A DNA stretch of 64,000 nucleotides from Psychrobacillus sp032154225. Lineage in GTDB: Bacteria > Bacillota > Bacilli > Bacillales_A > Planococcaceae. The position numbers and the translations under genes were made by a program. Shown here piece by piece: positions 52,470 through 60,570 of the stretch. The notes below the pieces were generated by a model. That model was not told where the DNA came from. It was given only the letters and a program-made list of their open reading frames with translations, and made no database searches. Every line of letters starts with the position of its first letter. Position 1 is the first letter of the stretch. The stretch covers positions 1-64,000 of the forward strand of contig NZ_JALDYF010000011.1 of assembly GCF_032154225.1 (NCBI RefSeq), in the 5' to 3' direction.

Positions 52470-54290
52470 TTATTTTATTCTTAAAGCGTGTCCACAACGT
52501 GCGCAATACCTAGCACTCCGTGGAGATACAGTACCACAACCACTACAATGCAGCTCGTCATCTTCCTTCTCGTCAAGATCGAAATGATGCAGAGGCTCTT
52601 GTACATAGGGATTCATAGTCGTAAAGGATTGAATTTCTTCTTTTCTGCCAATACGGATTAAGATATATAACAAGATGATGTCAATGAAACCTATAATAAT
52701 CATTGCCCCAACTTTGCCCCAACCATTAACGAAATCGAAATCCCATAGTGCATGCAGACTGATGACGGTAAGAAGAAGGAGAAACGCACTTACAACCTTG
52801 TACATAATACGTGCGTTACTATTGGTTTTCAATTTTATTGACGTCACACCAATCCAGATTGCAGCGACTGCAATTGCCGTCCATGCTCCATGGCCGAAAG
52901 GAGACAATAAAGCCCTAATCCAAAGAACGGATAGCATTCCAACTGAAGATGCCTCTCCCATATGCGACCAACCATAAATCATGCTCTCTACCGCAGCAAA
53001 CCCCATGCCTGCTGCCGCACCGAATACGATTGCATCCATTAGAAAATGCATTTGCTTTTTTCGAATAAACAGGAGGCATACAAGAAGCTTAACGCTTTCC
53101 TCGATCAATGATACAGAGAGCGGCAATCTAAACTGCGTAAAATCTAAGCCACTGTTGAATAGCCACAATCTCTCGAGAAACCAAGCTGCAGGAACAGCAA
53201 AAATCGCGGAGGCTGCAAAAAGCATGCCTAACCGCGTTTGTCGAAAGCCTAATAACTGATGGTCTCGAATATAAGAAACGAATGTAACTGGTCCAACTAG
53301 CCCTCCTACAATCATGACAACGATATTTAGCCAACTATTGTTGAGAAACAGAGCAAGCGCAGATAGAGCAATGAAACTCCCGCCGAGCCAAAGAAGTACG
53401 TCAACCCAACGCTCCCTAGTTTTCGTTAAGGTGGAGCTGTTCTCTACAGAAACTTGCTCCGAATTTCCTCTAAACTCTGATTTAACTTTGGAAAGCAAGT
53501 GAGGAGACCGGATATGTAGAACCCCCATAAATTGCTTTTGGATTGGGGCGTAATAACTTAGTACATATAGAAACTCATTTTTTCCCATCACTAATAATTC
53601 ACTATCTTCCGAAGCCACAATTGCAATGTCTGAAGGGGTCTCAGTCAATAGCATCTCTTCACCGAAAAAGTCACCTTCAAGCAGGACTGTTCGTTTTCTT
53701 TTCTTTCCATTGACTTCGAAACTTCCTTTGCTGACCATGTAAAATTGATCGGAAAGTGCTCCCTCTGCAACGATGGTCTCACCTCTGGCAACCTTTTGAA
53801 TTACTGTGACTTCTGCAAGACCACGAAGCTCTGCGTCAGGAATGGCCGACCAAATCGTAGCATTGCGAAGCTTCCGATGGATCATCCGAATGTTAAGCGT
53901 AAGCATCATACTCTCATAGAACAGAGGACTACTTTCCGACAATTGCTCGAATAACTGGCGCTCTAAACGTAAAGCAGTTACTTCCCCAATGGCTGTTACG
54001 CGAGCGGTCCTACGTTCATTTTGAAGCAATCCGATTTCTCCAACTAACGCTCCTGGACCGAGCTCAGCAAGTAACATGGATTTGCCTATCAAATTACGCG
54101 ATGAAACCTCGACATTGCCCGTACGAATAAAATAACATTCTGTGCCAATTTCTCCCTCAATAAGAAGTGGTTGTCCATCCATGAAATCGATTGGTTGAAT
54201 TGAACTTGCTGCAATTTGTAGTTCATTGTCTGGAATGCCTCGTAAAAGTGGATGCTCCTGTAAATAAGAAAAAATTTCTTTTGAGGACAT
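52470..54290 (-). CDS. Fusion: two cNMP-binding domains, PrsW-type intramembrane protease, zinc ribbon
   Basis: The 606-residue protein has an unusual domain order. Residues ~10-130 form a cyclic-nucleotide-binding domain with a good phosphate cassette (GEIGLL at 84-89 and RRTARV at 93-98). Residues ~145-260 form a second such domain whose cassette has lost the key arginine (GEEMLL at 210, then PSDIA). Residues ~295-550 hold about eight membrane helices with all four PrsW motifs: EESVK (397-401), FAAVE (431-435), R459 with H467 (RALLSPFGH), and HALWD (513-517). A zinc ribbon, CSGC and CARC, closes the protein at 582-599. PrsW proteases cleave membrane anti-sigma factors; here cleavage may be gated by a nucleotide. 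AGGAGAGG precedes ATG 54290. It follows a coiled-coil membrane protein gene by 14 bases. Confidence 0.85.
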   Translation of the reverse strand: MSSKEIFSYLQEHPLLRGIPDNELQIAASSIQPIDFMDGQPLLIEGEIGTECYFIRTGNVEVSSRNLIGKSMLLAELGPGALVGEIGLLQNERRTARVTAIGEVTALRLERQLFEQLSESSPLFYESMMLTLNIRMIHRKLRNATIWSAIPDAELRGLAEVTVIQKVARGETIVAEGALSDQFYMVSKGSFEVNGKKRKRTVLLEGDFFGEEMLLTETPSDIAIVASEDSELLVMGKNEFLYVLSYYAPIQKQFMGVLHIRSPHLLSKVKSEFRGNSEQVSVENSSTLTKTRERWVDVLLWLGGSFIALSALALFLNNSWLNIVVMIVGGLVGPVTFVSYIRDHQLLGFRQTRLGMLFAASAIFAVPAAWFLERLWLFNSGLDFTQFRLPLSVSLIEESVKLLVCLLFIRKKQMHFLMDAIVFGAAAGMGFAAVESMIYGWSHMGEASSVGMLSVLWIRALLSPFGHGAWTAIAVAAIWIGVTSIKLKTNSNARIMYKVVSAFLLLLTVISLHALWDFDFVNGWGKVGAMIIIGFIDIILLYILIRIGRKEEIQSFTTMNPYVQEPLHHFDLDEKEDDELHCSGCGTVSPRSARYCARCGHALRIK

Positions 54291-54304
54291 CTGCTCAACC
54301 TCTC

Positions 54305-54934
54305 CTAACGCATATTGCCGATAATGCTAGATCTATTCTCCTGCATCTTCTTCACGAAATTCGACATCACATCGAACGCTTCGTTTCTTTTATTGCTCAA
54401 ACTTTGCAAACGTAGCATGTCCATCTGTTGCGAATTAGAAAGACTGTCGATATTCCCTTTTGTTTGTGATATTAATGCATCAAGTTGCTCTTTTGTTTTC
54501 GGTGGTTCGGTGCCAATACCGGATGCTTCCATTGCTTTTTTCATTGCTTCTAACTGATCGTCATTCAAAGGAGAATTAGGCACTGCGTCGGTCGGAAACT
54601 GAGCTAATATCTGTCTCTGCTCGCCTATAGATGTATTTAATTTAGCAAGCTGACCGTTTTTTTCCTGCACTGAGCTAATTTGATCCTTTAGCTGAGTTTC
54701 TAGCAGTTGTGCACGCTGATCTTGAATCGCCTTCATTGCTGCCTCAAGATCCATGTTGTTTACTGGAATGCTTGAAACCCCAGAAACGTTAGTAATTGAA
54801 TTCTGTGTTGCACCTTTGCCTAGTACGTCATTGACCGTATGGTAGAACGAATTGTTGTACATAAGGGTCAAACCAACAAGTAAACCTGCAATAAATATGC
54901 CTCCAATAGATAAAATCTTTTTCTTCTTGTTCAT
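54305..54934 (-). CDS. Single-pass membrane protein with coiled coils, unknown
   Basis: The 209-residue protein has a basic head (MNKKKKILSIGG), one membrane helix (about residues 8-26, IFIAGLLVGLTLMY), then an outside-facing part. That part contains a Gln/Lys/Glu-rich coiled coil (about 60-112), a Pro-rich bend (FPTDAVPNSPLND) and a second helical stretch to the end. I do not recognise a family. It is the first gene of a two-gene unit with the cNMP/PrsW fusion protease, so it could be substrate or partner of that protease; this is inference. GAGAGGATG precedes ATG 54934. Confidence 0.75.
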   Translation of the reverse strand: MNKKKKILSIGGIFIAGLLVGLTLMYNNSFYHTVNDVLGKGATQNSITNVSGVSSIPVNNMDLEAAMKAIQDQRAQLLETQLKDQISSVQEKNGQLAKLNTSIGEQRQILAQFPTDAVPNSPLNDDQLEAMKKAMEASGIGTEPPKTKEQLDALISQTKGNIDSLSNSQQMDMLRLQSLSNKRNEAFDVMSNFVKKMQENRSSIIGNMR

Positions 54935-54969
54935 TTTTTATCATCCTCTCATTCAGATTGTCTATCTAT

Positions 54970-55016
54970 AAAAAGTATATATATCACTTATTATTTTGAC
55001 AATACTGAGGAATGTT
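54970..55016 (-). promoter_or_regulatory. Promoter module of the coiled-coil/PrsW operon (shared motif, copy 1)
   Basis: On the minus strand AACATTCCTCAGTATTGTC is followed after 18 bases by TATACTTTTT. TTGTCA (55002-54997) and TATACT (54979-54974) are a -35/-10 pair with 17-base spacing. The same two blocks with the same spacing occur at 59698-59744 on the plus strand. The extra conservation upstream of the -35 suggests an activator or repressor site. Confidence 0.75.
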
Positions 55017-55060
55017 AATAGTCTGTTAGTAACTACGGTTTAAAAACTAGCAATTAATAC

Positions 55061-55110
55061 AAAAAAAACTGTAGAAACCGCTCAAATGAGTGGACTCTAC
55101 AGTTTTTTTA
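55061..55110 (-). terminator. Terminator of the NdpA-like gene
   Basis: ACTGTAGA and TCTACAGT form the outer stem, with a T run on the minus strand directly after the stop codon and an A run on the other side. It may stop transcription in both directions. Confidence 0.82.
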
Positions 55111-56112
55111 TACTTCTTCTTGAAAATAGATTTTATAAAATTTACGATTAGTTACTTCATCATAGCCAACTTCAATTAGTTGATCGATTTGGTCGATATC
55201 ACGTACATTTACTTGGATTTCAATATTGGAATCGAGTTTTATTTTCCGTTTATAACTCTTCTCTGCTTTTGCAATCGCACTCTCAGAAATAACAGTTTCG
55301 TATGGTTTTACGGAATTGACGATAATATCTTTTTGGACAGGATCGCTCCCTTCAAAAACGGTTTCAATATAATCATCTACCTGAAATTTTTCTTCCGTTT
55401 TAAAGAAATCGAGCGTTTTATTCAATAAACCTAATTTCTCTGTATTCGTAAAACTTTCTTCTTTAATAATGTATTTTTTGCATTCAGTTAATGCTAAATT
55501 TGTTTTATGATAGTGTTCATCGGCAACTTTAATCTTTAAAAAACGTTCTTGCCAGTAGATGACATCCTCTTTCTTCTTCGTTTTCATAAAGACTGCAGGG
55601 GCTACGTCTGGTCCCATGTCCATGATGATGGCCATGTTATTGATTTTCTTCACATTAATACCGTCGATACCATTCACAATCATTTTGTTTTGCTCATTTT
55701 TCACATCTAAAAACATTTCTTTTTCATCAATTTTTACAACGGCAAGTACCTTTTTTTTCTCTGTATGCCATAAGCAATTATGGAATAGCCCAATAAACAA
55801 TTCGCCGCTTTTAATATTAGGATGTTGGGATACACTTTGCAGGTGAACTGCAATATGCTTTGATTGATCAAGGAAATTGCTTTCCTGATCAAAAATAGAA
55901 TTCACATATGTATAGATTTCATTTAACCCAATATCCGTTTCGTGAAAAAATTCGAATTGCTGTTCAAAATCAACTTTGTTAAACGCTAATTGTGTAAATG
56001 CCGCTTCTAGCATTACCTCTGGTTGAGAAAAAGACTCTTCTCCTAAAACAAGCGTGTCGCCTACATAATGTACGACATATTGTGCTAATTTACTTTCACT
56101 TACTTCTAGCAT
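55108..56112 (-). CDS. Nucleoid-associated protein, NdpA/YejK (NA37) family
   Basis: The 334-residue protein matches the 37-kDa nucleoid-associated family found in many bacteria and on plasmids. Recognisable segments are YVVHYVGD near residue 13, SGELFIGLFHNC near 98 and VADEHYHKTNLALTECKKYI near 200 (in outline). It probably binds DNA or the nucleoid, but its cellular role in Gram-positives is poorly defined. ATG 56112 is preferred over GTG 56121 because GAAGGTG lies before it. It stands alone with its own terminator, upstream of the PrsW unit and in the same direction. Confidence 0.82.
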   Translation of the reverse strand: MLEVSESKLAQYVVHYVGDTLVLGEESFSQPEVMLEAAFTQLAFNKVDFEQQFEFFHETDIGLNEIYTYVNSIFDQESNFLDQSKHIAVHLQSVSQHPNIKSGELFIGLFHNCLWHTEKKKVLAVVKIDEKEMFLDVKNEQNKMIVNGIDGINVKKINNMAIIMDMGPDVAPAVFMKTKKKEDVIYWQERFLKIKVADEHYHKTNLALTECKKYIIKEESFTNTEKLGLLNKTLDFFKTEEKFQVDDYIETVFEGSDPVQKDIIVNSVKPYETVISESAIAKAEKSYKRKIKLDSNIEIQVNVRDIDQIDQLIEVGYDEVTNRKFYKIYFQEEV

Positions 56113-56226
56113 GGTCTTCACCTTCTAATCATTAGTTGTAGATAATTTACCATATCATACTCCACGCAATATTTTCATACATTTTATATAAAATAAGGCA
56201 CACATTTTTGTGAAGGGGGAATTTAC

Positions 56227-56739
56227 ATGAATAAATTAATAAATGACAATCTGTACGAAACGAGAGCTAACCTAGTTAAGGAGATTACTTTTTTAAGCGA
56301 TACCGAATTAAATAGTAAGCCTAATTTGAATATGTGGAGTATCGCACAAGTTTGTCATCACTTAGTCTTGGTGGAAGGCGCATCAATAAAGGCAATTGCT
56401 TGGGGATTAAAAGAGGTTAATAGTTCACAAAAAGAGCGCAAAAATGTCGACCATATATTATTAGATAGAACAAATAAGATTAAAGCTCCAAAAATAGTCG
56501 AACCAAATATAGAATCATTTAATGCTCAGCAAATGATGGATTTATTAAATGATTCGAGAAAGAAGCTAATGGCTTTTCTAAGTTCAATAGAAGATATATC
56601 GGTATTAGCAGAAAAATCAGTGGTGCATCCCGCTTTAGGTGAATTACCTCTTGATCAATGGATTGAACAGATATATTTGCACGAACAACGCCATATAGAA
56701 CAAATAAAAGAAATAAAATTACTTTTAGAGAACAATTAG
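56227..56739 (+). CDS. DinB family protein
   Basis: The 170-residue protein has the DinB four-helix fold. Metal-binding histidines are expected in SIAQVCHHLVLVEGA near residues 38-52 and in IYLHEQRHIEQI near 148-159, where HxxxH is visible. It is distinct from the YfiT-like protein at 49581. The function is probably a metal-dependent thiol transferase or hydrolase; the substrate is unknown. AAGGGGG precedes ATG 56227. A bidirectional terminator separates it from the gene on the other strand. Confidence 0.8.
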   Translation: MNKLINDNLYETRANLVKEITFLSDTELNSKPNLNMWSIAQVCHHLVLVEGASIKAIAWGLKEVNSSQKERKNVDHILLDRTNKIKAPKIVEPNIESFNAQQMMDLLNDSRKKLMAFLSSIEDISVLAEKSVVHPALGELPLDQWIEQIYLHEQRHIEQIKEIKLLLENN

Positions 56740-56745
56740 AGCAAG

Positions 56746-56778
56746 AAAAACACTGAGATAATAATCAGTGTTTTTTTT
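56746..56778. terminator. Bidirectional terminator
   Basis: AAAAACACTGA pairs with TCAGTGTTTTTTTT between two convergent genes. Confidence 0.85.
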
Positions 56779-56794
56779 ATTCTATGAAAAAGAA

Positions 56795-57235
56795 TCATTC
56801 ATTTTCTTCATCATCAATTATTTTATCAAGGTAAACATCGATGATTGCTCCAATTTGATGTGCGAATGTAATAATTTCTGGATACAAACGCATACCTGGA
56901 GTCTGTGCCCAGTAAAAACGATAATGTGCGAAGAAAATAGGTGTAATTTGATACTTCTCTTTATAGTGATTAATCAATTCGATATGAGGGCGCAATGGTG
57001 CAATAATTGACTCAAAAAACTGCATATCTTCATCGCCAGCATACTCAATTTTCATAACCTCAGATTTGATAGTCCATACCGTTTCAAATCTTTGCATTTC
57101 TCTTGTACTTCGAACAAAAATATCTCCATTTTTATATGTCTCTGTTGCAATATCTCCAATTTTTTCAATAAATTCATCAATTGGCCATTCATCCGCTGCA
57201 AGACTAAAACGTATTTGTACAGTGTCTTTTAACAA
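56795..57235 (-). CDS. DUF4279-like protein
   Basis: The 146-residue protein resembles the DUF4279 family. It has FSLAADEWPIDEFIEKIG near the start, a strand reading RFETVWTIKSEV, and an acidic tail IDDEENE. These proteins are of unknown function and often lie near toxin or immunity genes, though nothing of that kind is adjacent here. TTG 57235 is chosen because AGAGGTG lies six bases before it; GTG 57244 overlaps that site. Confidence 0.65.
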   Translation of the reverse strand: MLKDTVQIRFSLAADEWPIDEFIEKIGDIATETYKNGDIFVRSTREMQRFETVWTIKSEVMKIEYAGDEDMQFFESIIAPLRPHIELINHYKEKYQITPIFFAHYRFYWAQTPGMRLYPEIITFAHQIGAIIDVYLDKIIDDEENE

Positions 57236-57261
57236 GTGTTTCACCTCTATAAAAAAACAAT

Positions 57262-57450
57262 TTAAAATAAACTAGTAGAGTATTTGGCGAAGTAATAAAT
57301 AACATAAAGCCAGCTTAAACAACCGTGTATAATAGCCCAACCTATCGATTTATAAGCCGAATACGAAATAACAATAGACAGGCAAGTGCCAAAACTTATA
57401 CCTTTTTTAATAACACTTACTGTTTTTGGTTTATACTTATTATTGTCCAA
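57262..57450 (-). CDS. Small membrane protein, unknown
   Basis: The 62-residue protein has a basic head (NNKYKPKTVSVIKKG) and two hydrophobic segments (GTCLSIVISYSAYKSIGWAIIHGCL and SWLYVIYYFAKY, in outline). The SIGWAIIHGxLSWLYVIYY core occurs in short hypothetical proteins of many bacteria, as I recall it. TTG 57450 follows AAAGGAG and is the better start; longer in-frame extensions lack a site. It precedes the DUF4279-like gene by 27 bases on the same strand. Confidence 0.65.
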   Translation of the reverse strand: MDNNKYKPKTVSVIKKGISFGTCLSIVISYSAYKSIGWAIIHGCLSWLYVIYYFAKYSTSLF

Positions 57451-57645
57451 AATAAGACTCCTTTCCAATCCATCTGTTAACTTCAACTTAACCAACGTTA
57501 CAGTTGAAAAACTTTTCCACAATTAAAGGATAAAAGACGATTATGTTTCCATTAATATGATACTATTATATTAGAAAATTCAGAAGAGTGAACAAACTAT
57601 ATTACTTACTATTAATGAAAAGAATTATAATAGGGGGACAATATA

Positions 57646-57909
57646 ATGCAAAATAATTATAAAAATTGTCAAAGTTGCGGTATGCCAATTAAAAAAGATG
57701 AAAAAATAGTAGGAACTGAGGCAAATGGGACGAAAAGCAATAAGTATTGCATTCATTGTTATGAAAATGGACAATTCACGATGCCAAATGTGACTGTAGA
57801 TGGTATGAAAGAAATAGTAATGGATAAAATGATAGAGATGAAATTACCTAGGTTTTTAGCTAAACTTTTCACGAAAAATATTCCTAAATTGGAAAGATGG
57901 AAGAGCTAA
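57646..57909 (+). CDS. Zinc-ribbon domain protein
   Basis: The 87-residue protein has a four-cysteine zinc ribbon, CQSCGMPIKKDE and YCIHCYENG (residues about 8-43). A helical C-terminus follows with DGMKEIVMDKMIEMKLPRFLAKLF. It matches the putative zinc-ribbon family typically annotated only by that domain; the function is unknown. TAGGGGG precedes ATG 57646. The diguanylate cyclase gene starts 28 bases after it, so the two may be co-transcribed. Confidence 0.8.
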   Translation: MQNNYKNCQSCGMPIKKDEKIVGTEANGTKSNKYCIHCYENGQFTMPNVTVDGMKEIVMDKMIEMKLPRFLAKLFTKNIPKLERWKS

Positions 57910-57937
57910 AAATTTTTAAACGACGGGAGGGACATGT

Positions 57938-59578
57938 GTGATTTCGGAGTTAAAGACTTTAATAGAAAAAATTAACGAAGCAAAAGAAATAGCTTTAAAA
58001 TATCCTACCAAAGCATTTGAAGAAGCTTCTTTAGCATACAAATTAGCAAGTGCATCGGAATGTAAAAAGGAACAAGCAGATTCTTTATTTGTCATGGCAC
58101 TTGCTTGTCGCTCTATGACAAAACTGGAAAAATGTTATGATTATGCATACGATGCGTATCAAATATATAGAGAACTAAATGACCGTTTCGGAATAGCTGA
58201 ATCGCTCAATTTAATTGGAATAGCGTACTTTTATAGCGGGATGTATGAACAGTCCCTAGAAAATCTTTTAAAAGCACTACAGTTTGGAGAAGAAGCAAAT
58301 GATCTAGGAATTTTAAGTAGTATTCATAATAATATGGGTGAGGTATATAAGGAAGTTGGAAATGTAGAAGAAGCCCTTGCTGCTTATGGGAAGGCACTAG
58401 ATATATTAGAGCAGCAAGATTTTAAAAGAAATCGAGCTGTTATTCTATTGAATATGGGATGGATTTATTTTACACAGAATCGTTTTAAGAAAAGTTTTGA
58501 TTATTATCAAAAAAGTTATGAGATGTTGTTGAAGCTGGATGATGTGGCTCCACTAGCAGAAGTCGAAAATAGAATTGGAAAAATTTATTTTCTTCAGCAG
58601 GATTTTAAGCAAGCAAAACATTATTATATGCAGGCATTGAATCGATTAGAAGCAATCGGAAATAAATTCTATGCAATTGACGTATTAATTAATTTAGCCG
58701 AGTATGAACAGCAAGTAAATGAAGAGGCGTTTTTAGATTATCTTTATGATGCGATTCATATTGCGGAAGAAATTCAAGCAAGGAAACAGCTAAGCCAAAT
58801 TTTTTATCGACTGTCGAATTTTTATGAGTCTAAAGGACAGCATGATTTGGCATTAGGTTACTATAAAAAGTATCATCTTATAGAACAAGTAATTGAGTCT
58901 ACCGGAATATCACAAAAGTTAGAGATTATTAAACTAGAATTAAATAAGCTTTTTGCTGGGAAAGAAGTCGAAGAAATTGCCAAAATGAATGAGCATTTGA
59001 AAAATGAGATTTCTACGCAACAGAAAATAGTAGAAGATCTTGAGAAAACGAATTTACACTTAAGTGGAGAAGTTTTTTATGATGATTTGACCAAACTTGC
59101 TAATCGTAAACATGTGACGAAATATCTTTCGGAGTTTAGAAGTGATGAAAGGAATCACACGTTGGAGGTCGCTTTGCTCATGATCGATATTGATCACTTC
59201 AAGCGTTACAATGATTTTCACGGTCATATGGAAGGTGACCGTTGTTTGAAGGAAGTGGCAGCTTGTATGAATGCTGTCATTGAAACGCGAGAAGGTATTT
59301 TAGGAAGATTTGGCGGGGAAGAATTTGTTTGCTTTTTGAAAGATATTAGTCAAGAAAAAGTGATTCAAATTGCAGAAGAACTGAGAGTGAAAGTGGAATC
59401 TCTGCCATTACTTTACTGCTGGGAACAGCATTCATATCCTATAACAATTAGTGTTGGCGGAGTACATGGAAAGTGCAATAAGTTCAGAGATATGGAAGAA
59501 ATATATACAATTGCTGATGAAGGATTATACGAAGCAAAAATGAACGGACGTAATAGGGTGAGGATTAACATAAAATAA
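57938..59578 (+). CDS. TPR-repeat diguanylate cyclase (GGDEF)
   Basis: The 546-residue soluble protein has about seven TPR units in residues 15-330, for example GIAYFYSGMYEQSLENLLKAL and NNMGEVYKEVGNVEEALAAYG in outline. A coiled-coil linker follows (about 340-375), then a GGDEF domain with DDLTKLANRK, LLMIDIDHFKRYND and the active-site loop GRFGGEEFVCFL near 452. GGEEF is a catalytically competent variant, so c-di-GMP synthesis is expected, with the TPR part as protein-binding sensor. There is no EAL domain. GTG 57938 follows GGGAGGG. A perfect 20-base-pair terminator ends the gene. Confidence 0.9.
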   Translation: MISELKTLIEKINEAKEIALKYPTKAFEEASLAYKLASASECKKEQADSLFVMALACRSMTKLEKCYDYAYDAYQIYRELNDRFGIAESLNLIGIAYFYSGMYEQSLENLLKALQFGEEANDLGILSSIHNNMGEVYKEVGNVEEALAAYGKALDILEQQDFKRNRAVILLNMGWIYFTQNRFKKSFDYYQKSYEMLLKLDDVAPLAEVENRIGKIYFLQQDFKQAKHYYMQALNRLEAIGNKFYAIDVLINLAEYEQQVNEEAFLDYLYDAIHIAEEIQARKQLSQIFYRLSNFYESKGQHDLALGYYKKYHLIEQVIESTGISQKLEIIKLELNKLFAGKEVEEIAKMNEHLKNEISTQQKIVEDLEKTNLHLSGEVFYDDLTKLANRKHVTKYLSEFRSDERNHTLEVALLMIDIDHFKRYNDFHGHMEGDRCLKEVAACMNAVIETREGILGRFGGEEFVCFLKDISQEKVIQIAEELRVKVESLPLLYCWEQHSYPITISVGGVHGKCNKFRDMEEIYTIADEGLYEAKMNGRNRVRINIK

Positions 59579-59608
59579 TAAACGAAATGTTCATATGAAA
59601 TAAATATT

Positions 59609-59664
59609 AAGTACAAATAAAAACCAGCGATATGACTGTAGCTGGTTTTTATTTGTACTTTTTT
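59609..59664 (+). terminator. Strong intrinsic terminator
   Basis: AAGTACAAATAAAAACCAGC and its exact reverse complement at 59641-59660 form a 20-base-pair stem with a 12-base loop, followed by TTTT. It ends the GGDEF gene. Confidence 0.9.
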
Positions 59665-59697
59665 ACAGCTTTTGTCTTCAGTGTAATTTGGACTACT

Positions 59698-59744
59698 AAC
59701 ATTCCTCAGTATTGTCGTTATGAAAAGTACTGTATATACTTTTT
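59698..59744 (+). promoter_or_regulatory. Promoter module upstream of the cupin gene (shared motif, copy 2)
   Basis: AACATTCCTCAGTATTGTC (59698-59716), then 18 bases, then TATACTTTTT (59735-59744). TTGTCG and TATACT are 17 bases apart. The blocks are identical to those at 54970-55016 on the minus strand; the spacer shares 10 of 18 bases. This suggests co-regulation of the two transcription units. Confidence 0.75.
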
Positions 59745-59770
59745 AATAGAAAGATAAGTACTGAGATTAG

Positions 59771-59938
59771 GATGTAAAAATAATTCTTTCCAAGGATGGA
59801 AAAACAATTATTATTACAAATAAAATATCATATAAAAAAGGTGAACATTATTATCTTACAACAACTAAAGTAGTTGGAGTGAATGGAGAAATCCTATTAA
59901 AACCAATAAGAAAGATTTTTATCATCGGAGGAAATTAA
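59771..59938 (+). other. Open frame without a standard start, before the cupin gene
   Basis: The frame from GAT 59771 to TAA 59938 reads VKIILSKDGKTIIITNKISY, then KKGEHYYLTTTKVVGVNGE and ILLKPIRKIFIIGGN. It looks like a compact, strand-rich protein of about 50 residues. There is no ATG, GTG or TTG before the segment; ATA 59780 and ATT 59783 lie after TAGGATG, a weak ribosome site. It may start at a rare codon, be a remnant, or be non-coding. The distal end holds the GGAGG site of the next gene. Confidence 0.4.
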
Positions 59939-59939
59939 A

Positions 59940-60503
59940 TTGTCTTTATTAGCAAACACGGTTACACATAAATATACTGGAGAATCTATTACATTTTTAA
60001 AAACGAGTAGTGAAACAAATGGGGAGTATTTATTAATAGAAGTATCTTTACCACCAAATGGAGAAGGGCCGCCATTACATTGCCATGATCGATTTGTGGA
60101 AGAGTTTGTCGTAAAGGAAGGTAACCTTACAGTAAATATTAATAAAGTAGAGCAAATTGTAGAAGTTGGAGAAGCGTTAACGGCTCCGATAGGTACTGCG
60201 CATACTTTCCGCAATGCGCATGATGAACCAGTCGTTTTCCAAGTGAGGTTAACTCCACCTCAGCAGTTTGAGGAATCGGTGCGTATTCATTATGGATTGA
60301 TGGACGATGGGCTTACGGATGATAAAGGTGTACCAAAGAGTTTGTTTCATATTGCATTGATTCTAGTACTCCAAAATACGTTAGTTACAGATAAGCCATT
60401 GTGGTTACAGCGGGCATTATTCGGCACTTTAATCCAAATAGGTAAATTAACAAATAAGTATAAGCCTTTGGAAAAATATACTGGTAAGAAGATTAAATTG
60501 TAA
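59940..60503 (+). CDS. Cupin domain protein
   Basis: The 187-residue protein has one cupin barrel. Metal ligands are visible in PPLHCHDRFVEEFVVKEGNL near residues 43-62 (HxH and Glu) and TAPIGTAHTFRNAHDEP near 80-96. A helical C-terminal extension of about 70 residues follows. The function is unknown; enzyme, sugar-binding or storage roles are all possible for this fold. It starts at TTG 59940 behind GGAGG, two bases after the stop of an unusual short frame. Transcription probably begins at the module at 59698. Confidence 0.8.
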   Translation: MSLLANTVTHKYTGESITFLKTSSETNGEYLLIEVSLPPNGEGPPLHCHDRFVEEFVVKEGNLTVNINKVEQIVEVGEALTAPIGTAHTFRNAHDEPVVFQVRLTPPQQFEESVRIHYGLMDDGLTDDKGVPKSLFHIALILVLQNTLVTDKPLWLQRALFGTLIQIGKLTNKYKPLEKYTGKKIKL

Positions 60504-60522
60504 TAGAATAAATATGAAATCC

Positions 60523-60564
60523 AGGTTCTCGATCTATTTTTTTATAAATAGATTGAGAACCTGA
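60523..60564. terminator. Hairpin between convergent genes
   Basis: CAGGTTCTC-GATCTATTT pairs with AAATAGAT-TGAGAACCTG around TTTTAT. No T run follows on either side, so its terminator role is only probable. Confidence 0.5.
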
Positions 60565-60570
60565 AACTGT

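Noticed and set aside
52675..53259. Two plus-strand frames opposite the PrsW fusion gene
   Set aside because: They mirror the codon structure of the real minus-strand gene and lack ribosome sites.
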